A stretch of 64,000 nucleotides of DNA. Source: Streptomyces canus. GTDB lineage: Bacteria > Actinomycetota > Actinomycetes > Streptomycetales > Streptomycetaceae. The notes beneath the pieces are model-generated. The model had not been told where the DNA came from. It worked only from the letters and a program-made list of their open reading frames with translations, and ran no database searches. A program made the translations under genes and the position numbers. The stretch lies in NCBI RefSeq assembly GCF_041435015.1, contig NZ_CP107989.1:1116001-1180000 (forward strand), written 5' to 3'. Positions 58,920 through 64,000 of the stretch are shown piece by piece. The first letter of the stretch is position 1. Every line of letters starts with the position of its first letter.

Positions 58920-61303
58920 TGTCCCACCCGCACCACCTGCGCCTGCCCTCCCCCGCCGGGCCTCCGCAGACCGGGCACCTGCCCTTCGCGGACGCCCCGG
59001 GGGTGCCCGACCCGATCGAGGTGACCAGCCGTTGGCTCACCCGTGGCGGCCGGCCGTGGTTCCCGGTCTCCGGTGAGTTCCACTACTCCCGCTACCCCGC
59101 CGGGGAGTGGGAGGAGGAGCTGCTGAAGATGAAGGCGGGCGGTGTCACCGCCGTCGCCAGTTACCTCATCTGGATCCACCATGAGGAGATCGAGGGCCGC
59201 GTCCGCTTCGACGGCGACCGTGACCTGCGCCGCTTCGCCGAGCTGTGCGCCCGCCACGACCTGGACTTCATCCCCCGCGTCGGCCCCTGGTCGCACGCGG
59301 AGGTCCGGAACGGCGGCCTGCCCGACTGGGTCCTGGCCCGGGACTGCGTGCCCCGCACCGATGATCCCGTGTACCTGGACGCCGTACGCCCCTGGTTCGC
59401 GGCGATCGCCGAGCAGTTGAGCGGCCTCGACCGGGCGCACGGCGGCCCGATCGTGGCGATCCAGATCGAGAACGAGCTCTACGACCAGCCCGGCCATCTG
59501 CTGACGCTGAAGCGGATGGCCCAGGAGGCCGGTCTGAGCGCACCCCTGTGGACCTCGACGGCCTGGGGCGGTGTCCGACTCCCGCCGGACGAACTGCTTC
59601 CGCTCTACGGCGGCTACACCGAGGCCTTCTGGACCGAGGCCGACGGCGGTTGGCCCGACACCTGCCGCAAGCACTTCTTCTTCACCCACCAGCGCGACGA
59701 CGAGGGCATCGGATCCGACCTGCGCCCGGTCAGCGTGCGGGGCGGCGAGCCCGACGCCTTCGCGGACCGATTCCCCTGGGCCACCTGCGAGTTGGGCGGC
59801 GGCATGGCGGTGTCGTACCACCGTCGGCCGTATATCGATCCCGACGACATCGGCGCGCTCGGCCTCACCAAGATCGGCTGCGGCTCGGTGTGGCAGGGCT
59901 ACTACATGTTCCACGGCGGCACGAACCCGGCGGGCGAGCTCAGCACCCTGCAGGAGTCGCACGCCAGCGGCTATCCGAACGACCTGCCCGTCCTCACGTA
60001 CGACTTCCAGGCACCGCTCGGCGAGTACGGCCAGTATCGGCGGACGTACCACGAACTCCGGCTCCAGCACCTGCTGTTGGCCGACTTCGGACACCTGATC
60101 GCCCCCATGGAGTCGGCGCTGCCCGAGCGGCGGCCGGAGGGGCAGTTCGACCGGGACACCTTGCGCTGGGCGGTGCGTGGTGATGGCACCTCGGGGTTCC
60201 TGTTCGTCAACAACCACCAGCCGCACGAACAGCTCCCGGAGCACCCGGAGACCTCGTTCGCGGTCGAATTCCCGTCCAGTGGCGGCGAGTTGACCCTGCC
60301 CAGCGTTCCTGTCACGGTTCCGAGCGGCGCGTACTTCTGCTGGCCACTGCGTCTCGAGGTGGCCGGCCTGCGGCTGGAGTGGGCCACCGCCCAGCCGGTG
60401 TGCACGGTGGACGTCGACGGCCGTGCGGTCCTGGTGCTGGCCGCGACGGACGGTATCGCGCCCGAACTCGCCCTGGACACGGCCACGGTGTCGGCTCTGC
60501 GCACGCCCACCGGCGATGTCACCCCGGTCGGCGACCGGCTGCTGGTGACCGGGCTGCGTCCCGGCACCGACGCCCTGGTGGAGGTGGACACCGCCGACGG
60601 CGGGCGGGTCGGCCTGCTGGTGCTGGACGCGGCGACGGCCCGTACCGCCTACCGGGGCCCTGCATGGGGTGCCGAGCGGCTGGTGTTGTGCGGTGACGGT
60701 GTGGTCTTCGACCGGGACGAGGTACGGCTGCACGGTTCGGGGACGGCGACGTCGTTCGCCGCGCTGCCCGCACCCGAGCGGGCGCCCGTGGTGGAGGGGG
60801 TCACAGCGGAGGCGGTCACGGACGGGGTGTTCACCCGTTACGCCGTCCCGAAGGCGCCGGCCGGCGAGGTCTCCGCGGTGCAGGTCACCCTCGTCCGGGC
60901 CGCCGGGCCCGCCCCCGAGACCGTCACCGGGGTCCAGGGCCGGGCGAGTGCTCCCGCCGACAAGTACTTCGACACCGTGGCCGCCGAGTACCGCGTCGAG
61001 GTGCCGGACGCGCTGCCGCCCGGGACGCTGCTGCGGCTGCGCTGGAGCGGGGACGTGGGGCGGGCGTACGTGGGAGACACGCTCGTCGCCGACCAGTTCT
61101 GCGCGGGACGGGTCTGGGACATCGGCCTGGACCGGCTGCCCGCCGAGGCCCTGCGGGCCGAGGGTCTGCGGCTGCGGATACTGCCACTGCGTGCCGGGGC
61201 GCCGGTGCATCTGCCGGAGCAGGCGCGTGGCGAGCGGGAGACGGCCGCCGTCACCCACGCCGAGTGGATCACCCGGCGCACCTGGTCGGTCCGGGCGGGC
61301 TGA
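58919..61303 (+). CDS. second GH35 beta-galactosidase, large divergent form (794 aa)
   Basis: A 794-residue GH35 protein: WFPVSGEFHYSRYPAGEWEE, YLIWIHHEEIEGRVRF, FIPRVGPWSHAEVRNGGLP, IQIENELYDQPG (acid/base Glu), WATCELGGGMAVSYHRRP (nucleophile Glu) and YYMFHGGTNPAGELSTL. Long C-terminal beta-rich domains follow (about residues 420-790). It is only distantly related to the preceding GH35 copy, so the two probably act on different linkages or chain lengths. No signal peptide is seen. The start is fixed by the TGATG overlap. Confidence 0.9.
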   Translation: MSHPHHLRLPSPAGPPQTGHLPFADAPGVPDPIEVTSRWLTRGGRPWFPVSGEFHYSRYPAGEWEEELLKMKAGGVTAVASYLIWIHHEEIEGRVRFDGDRDLRRFAELCARHDLDFIPRVGPWSHAEVRNGGLPDWVLARDCVPRTDDPVYLDAVRPWFAAIAEQLSGLDRAHGGPIVAIQIENELYDQPGHLLTLKRMAQEAGLSAPLWTSTAWGGVRLPPDELLPLYGGYTEAFWTEADGGWPDTCRKHFFFTHQRDDEGIGSDLRPVSVRGGEPDAFADRFPWATCELGGGMAVSYHRRPYIDPDDIGALGLTKIGCGSVWQGYYMFHGGTNPAGELSTLQESHASGYPNDLPVLTYDFQAPLGEYGQYRRTYHELRLQHLLLADFGHLIAPMESALPERRPEGQFDRDTLRWAVRGDGTSGFLFVNNHQPHEQLPEHPETSFAVEFPSSGGELTLPSVPVTVPSGAYFCWPLRLEVAGLRLEWATAQPVCTVDVDGRAVLVLAATDGIAPELALDTATVSALRTPTGDVTPVGDRLLVTGLRPGTDALVEVDTADGGRVGLLVLDAATARTAYRGPAWGAERLVLCGDGVVFDRDEVRLHGSGTATSFAALPAPERAPVVEGVTAEAVTDGVFTRYAVPKAPAGEVSAVQVTLVRAAGPAPETVTGVQGRASAPADKYFDTVAAEYRVEVPDALPPGTLLRLRWSGDVGRAYVGDTLVADQFCAGRVWDIGLDRLPAEALRAEGLRLRILPLRAGAPVHLPEQARGERETAAVTHAEWITRRTWSVRAG

Positions 61304-61421
61304 CCTGCCCCGGAGCCCGATGCCGCCACCGGATCCTCGGGACCGGCCCGCCTATGCTGTGCTCCCGGGGCGGGCCGGGACCGCCGTACCACCGCCACCA
61401 CACGTCGAGGAAACCGTCACC

Positions 61422-62489
61422 ATGACCCCAAGCGCCGCCGAGGGAGCCGTCCCGAAGGGGCGCAGCCGACGCAACTTCGCCGGCTCGCGCCCGGTGATGG
61501 ACGACGTGGCCCGGCTGGCCGGTGTCTCCAAGCAGACCGTCTCCCGTGTGCTCAACGAGCATCCGTCCGTCCGCCCCGAGACCCGCGAGGCGGTCCTGAC
61601 GGCCATGCGGACCCTCGGCTACCGGCCCAGCCGCAGCGCCCGGTCGCTGGCCAGCGGGCGGACCCGGATGCTCGGGGTCATCACCTTCGACGCGGCGCGC
61701 TACGGACCGTCCGCGATCCTGACCGCGATCAACACCGCCGCCCAGGAGGCCGGTTATCTGCTCAGCTCCATCTCCCTGGACACGGCCGAGCACGACACGG
61801 TCGTCGAGGCCGTCGACCGGCTCTCGGCCGAGGGCGCGGACGGCGTGATCGCCATCGCCCCGCAGCTGTGGGTGGGCCACGCCCTGGCGGACACCCGGTT
61901 CGACACCCCGCTGGTGGTGCTGGAGAACGGTTTCGACCCGGAGACCGAGCGGCTCACCGGTGACTCCCGCAAGGGCGCCCGCAAGGCCACCGAGCATCTG
62001 CTGGGGCTCGGCCACCCGACCGTCTGGCACATCGCGGGGCCGAGCGGCTGGACCTCCGCAGACCACCGGTTGGCAAGCTGGCGCTCCACGCTGGAGGCGG
62101 CCGGAGCGCGGATCCCCGAGCCGTTGTTCGGCGACTGGAGCGCCGACTCCGGCTACCATCTGGGACGCCGACTGGCCCGGCGTACGGACGTCACCGCGGT
62201 GTTCGTGTCCAACGACCAGATGGCCCTAGGCGTCCTGCACGCCTTCCACGAGGCGGGGCGCTCGGTGCCGGGCGAGATCAGCGTGGTGGGCTACGACGAC
62301 ATCCCCGAGGCCGCGCATCTGCTGCCGCCGCTGACCACCGTGCGCACGGACTTCGCGGAGATCGGCACCCGGTCCCTGCGGCTCCTGCTGAGCCGGATCG
62401 ACGACTCGGCAAGACCGCCGCACCCCGAGTCACTCGTCCCCGTCGACCTCGTGATCCGCGCGAGCAGCGGGGCGGTGCCGGGACACTGA
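61422..62489 (+). CDS. LacI family regulator of the GH35 operon
   Basis: A 355-residue LacI repressor with headpiece VMDDVARLAGVSKQTVSRVL (residues about 24-45), then the effector domain (MLGVITFDAARYGPSAILTA, VFVSNDQMALGVLHAF, SVVGYDDIPEAAHLLPPLTT). It is the last gene of the galactoside cluster and the obvious candidate to bind the 16-base palindrome in front of the MFS gene. GAGGAA lies 11 bases upstream of ATG 61422. The gap after the second GH35 gene is 118 bases. Confidence 0.9.
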   Translation: MTPSAAEGAVPKGRSRRNFAGSRPVMDDVARLAGVSKQTVSRVLNEHPSVRPETREAVLTAMRTLGYRPSRSARSLASGRTRMLGVITFDAARYGPSAILTAINTAAQEAGYLLSSISLDTAEHDTVVEAVDRLSAEGADGVIAIAPQLWVGHALADTRFDTPLVVLENGFDPETERLTGDSRKGARKATEHLLGLGHPTVWHIAGPSGWTSADHRLASWRSTLEAAGARIPEPLFGDWSADSGYHLGRRLARRTDVTAVFVSNDQMALGVLHAFHEAGRSVPGEISVVGYDDIPEAAHLLPPLTTVRTDFAEIGTRSLRLLLSRIDDSARPPHPESLVPVDLVIRASSGAVPGH

Positions 62490-62512
62490 GAGCCGTGTCC
62501 TGGCCTGACCCT

Positions 62513-63025
62513 TCAGTCGCGCGGGAACAGAGCCGGGGCACGACGTGTGAGCCACGCGCCGGCCAGGCCGATGGCGGCACCGGCGGCGACATCACTGGGG
62601 TAGTGGGCGCCCGACTGCACCCGTTCCACGGCCACCAGGGCGGTCGGCACCGCGCACAGCGCGCCCGCGGCCGGCCAGGTGGGGGCGGCGGTGAAGGCGA
62701 CCGCGGCCGCCGTGTGCCCGGAGGGGAAGGAGGACGAGTCGGGGCGGTCGGCGACCTCGTCGTGCGGGATCCACTCCGCGGGCGGCCGGGGCCGGTCGGC
62801 CAGTTGCTTGCACAGGCCGTTCGACGCCAGTTGGGCGACCACCATGGCCACGAGTCCGGCGGCGGCCCTGCGGCCCCGCCACCCGCCCCGCCACGCCATC
62901 GCGGCGGCAGCAGCACACCACAGCTTGCTGCTCTCCGCGGACTCCTCCACCGCCGACAGCGCCTTGGCCACGCCCGGCGGGATCCGGGAAGCCGCCTGCT
63001 GTGTCAGAGCCCGATCGACCGTCAC
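62513..63025 (-). CDS. PAP2-family membrane phosphatase
   Basis: A 170-residue protein with the three PAP2 motifs: KQLADRPRP (KX6RP), SSFPSGHTAA (PSGH) and RVQSGAHYPSDV (SRX5HX3D). Several hydrophobic helices surround them. The family removes phosphate from lipid phosphates such as phosphatidate or undecaprenyl diphosphate. GTG 63025 overlaps the stop of the upstream gene (GTGA), indicating coupling; a longer version starting at 63079 is open but overlaps that gene more. Confidence 0.87.
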   Translation of the reverse strand: MTVDRALTQQAASRIPPGVAKALSAVEESAESSKLWCAAAAAMAWRGGWRGRRAAAGLVAMVVAQLASNGLCKQLADRPRPPAEWIPHDEVADRPDSSSFPSGHTAAAVAFTAAPTWPAAGALCAVPTALVAVERVQSGAHYPSDVAAGAAIGLAGAWLTRRAPALFPRD

Positions 63026-64000
63026 CCGCTGTGCGCCGGTCCCGAGTCGTCGAGCCGGCGCAGGTCCTGCTCGTCCCACGTCCTGGTGTCACGCGGCTCC
63101 GTGTAGGGCTCCTTGTCGGGCGGCAGGCCGCCGGCGATGGCCCGCTGCCGGACCGTCTCGGCGTCGAACTCCAGGCCCAGAAGAATCGCCAGGTTGCTGA
63201 TCCACAGCCAGACCAGGAAGACGATGACACCGGCCATGGTGCCGTAGGTCTTGTTGTACGAGGCGAAGTTGGCGACGTAGAAAGCGAATCCCGCGGACGC
63301 GAGCAGCCAGATGACCAGGGCGAGGAAGCTGCCCGGTGTGATCCACCTGAACCCCTTCACCTTGGCGTTCGGCGTGCCCCAGTACAGGAGCGCGATCATG
63401 ATCGTGACCAGGACCACCAGGACGGGCCACTTGGCGATCGACCACACCGTGAGGCCGGTGTCGCCGATCCCGATCGCCGTGCCCGCCTTGCGGGCCAGAG
63501 TGCCGGTGAAGACCACGATCAGGGCACTGACGACGGCGAGCACCATCAGGACGACCGTCAGGCCGACCCGCACCGGAAGGATCTTCCAGATCGGGCGGCC
63601 CTCCGGCATGTCGTAGACCCGGTTGGCCGCGCGCATGAACGCGGCCACGTACCCGGACGCCGACCACACCGCCAGGACGATGCCGACGATCGCCATGATC
63701 GATCCGACGCCCGCGTTGTTCTGCAGCTGCTCGACGGCTCCGGTGATGATGTCGCGGGCGGAACCCGGAGTGAACTGCTTGAGATTCCTGAGCACCGTGT
63801 CCGTGGCGGACTTGCCGGTCAGGCCGAGCAGCGACACCAGGACCAGCAGGGCCGGGAAGAGCGACAACAGGCCGTAGTACGTCAGCGCGGCGGCCCGGTC
63901 GGTGAGCTCGTCGTCCTTGAACTCCCGCAGGCTGCCGCGCAGCACCGCCCCCCAGGCCGGCTTCGGCAGCTGCGTGGGCGTGTCCGGCGCATGCCGCTCC
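63022..64000 (-). CDS. YihY/BrkB family membrane protein (partial, 5' end outside window)
   Basis: The frame is open from the right edge (ERHAPDTPTQLPKPAWGAVL) to the stop at 63022, 325 residues in total. The family core is clear: EFKDDELTDRAAALTYYGLL near the start, then about six transmembrane helices, VWSASGYVAAFMRAANRVYD, GTMAGVIVFLVWLWISNLAILLG and EFDAETVR. Proteins of this type were once called ribonuclease BN; that activity is not accepted and the true role is unknown. The start codon lies beyond base 64000. It is followed by the overlapping PAP2 gene. Confidence 0.88.
   Translation of the reverse strand, partial: ERHAPDTPTQLPKPAWGAVLRGSLREFKDDELTDRAAALTYYGLLSLFPALLVLVSLLGLTGKSATDTVLRNLKQFTPGSARDIITGAVEQLQNNAGVGSIMAIVGIVLAVWSASGYVAAFMRAANRVYDMPEGRPIWKILPVRVGLTVVLMVLAVVSALIVVFTGTLARKAGTAIGIGDTGLTVWSIAKWPVLVVLVTIMIALLYWGTPNAKVKGFRWITPGSFLALVIWLLASAGFAFYVANFASYNKTYGTMAGVIVFLVWLWISNLAILLGLEFDAETVRQRAIAGGLPPDKEPYTEPRDTRTWDEQDLRRLDDSGPAHSG

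Overview
The window is a stretch of Streptomyces-type chromosome. It is about 70 percent GC, codons are strongly G/C-biased at the third position, GTG and TTG starts are common, genes overlap by ATGA or GTGA, and many products are typical of the genus (DUF5999, DUF3626, FxLyD lipoprotein, CYP102-like P450, LacI-controlled sugar operons). I saw no rRNA, tRNA or CRISPR array. All calls come from reading the sequence; no database search was run.

Bases 1-15200 are mixed accessory chromosome: a partial VanX-like dipeptidase, an SDR epimerase, a ROK regulator with a small-molecule kinase, DUF3626, two truncated divergent genes (alcohol dehydrogenase and CGNR regulator) fused by a deletion, a secreted erythromycin-esterase-like protein, a FUSC/aromatic-acid exporter, a Tat-exported lipoprotein lactonase, a DUF2470 protein behind an iron box, and a TetR/CYP102-like P450 divergent pair.

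Bases 15205-26404 form an accessory island bounded by matching inverted ends next to a CTAG repeated on both sides. It holds an IS3 remnant, an IS110 remnant, a secreted bulb-lectin protein, a HAD hydrolase, a 1316-residue TIR-STAND-WD40 protein, a divergent NUDIX plus membrane-protein pair, and a translationally coupled TIR-DUF5919 plus NUDIX pair. Two NAD-consuming-type TIR proteins and two NUDIX hydrolases so close together suggest a nucleotide/ADP-ribose-centred defence island. Both TIR genes carry a TTA codon, which would place them under bldA control. The coupled TIR-DUF5919/NUDIX pair is the best candidate here for an undescribed system. A 140-bp MITE-like element abuts the right edge of the island.

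Bases 29000-47600 are a full L-rhamnose utilisation locus. One divergent arm encodes the RhaTPQS importer, the RhaM mutarotase, an exported BNR_4 propeller and a LacI regulator. The other arm encodes isomerase, bifunctional aldolase/dehydrogenase, kinase and LutABC L-lactate oxidation. A GH78 alpha-L-rhamnosidase converges on it. The 275-bp gap between the arms carries two promoters and three LacI-like palindromes.

Bases 47650-55850 hold two conserved hypotheticals, an FtsX-type ABC pair, a MoxR/VWA pair, a cupin, and a threonine-dehydratase-like enzyme with a YheO-type regulator. Bases 55930-62490 are a galactoside locus: an MFS transporter whose promoter is overlapped by a perfect LacI palindrome, two GH35 beta-galactosidases and a LacI regulator. 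The window ends with a PAP2 phosphatase and a partial YihY/BrkB membrane protein.
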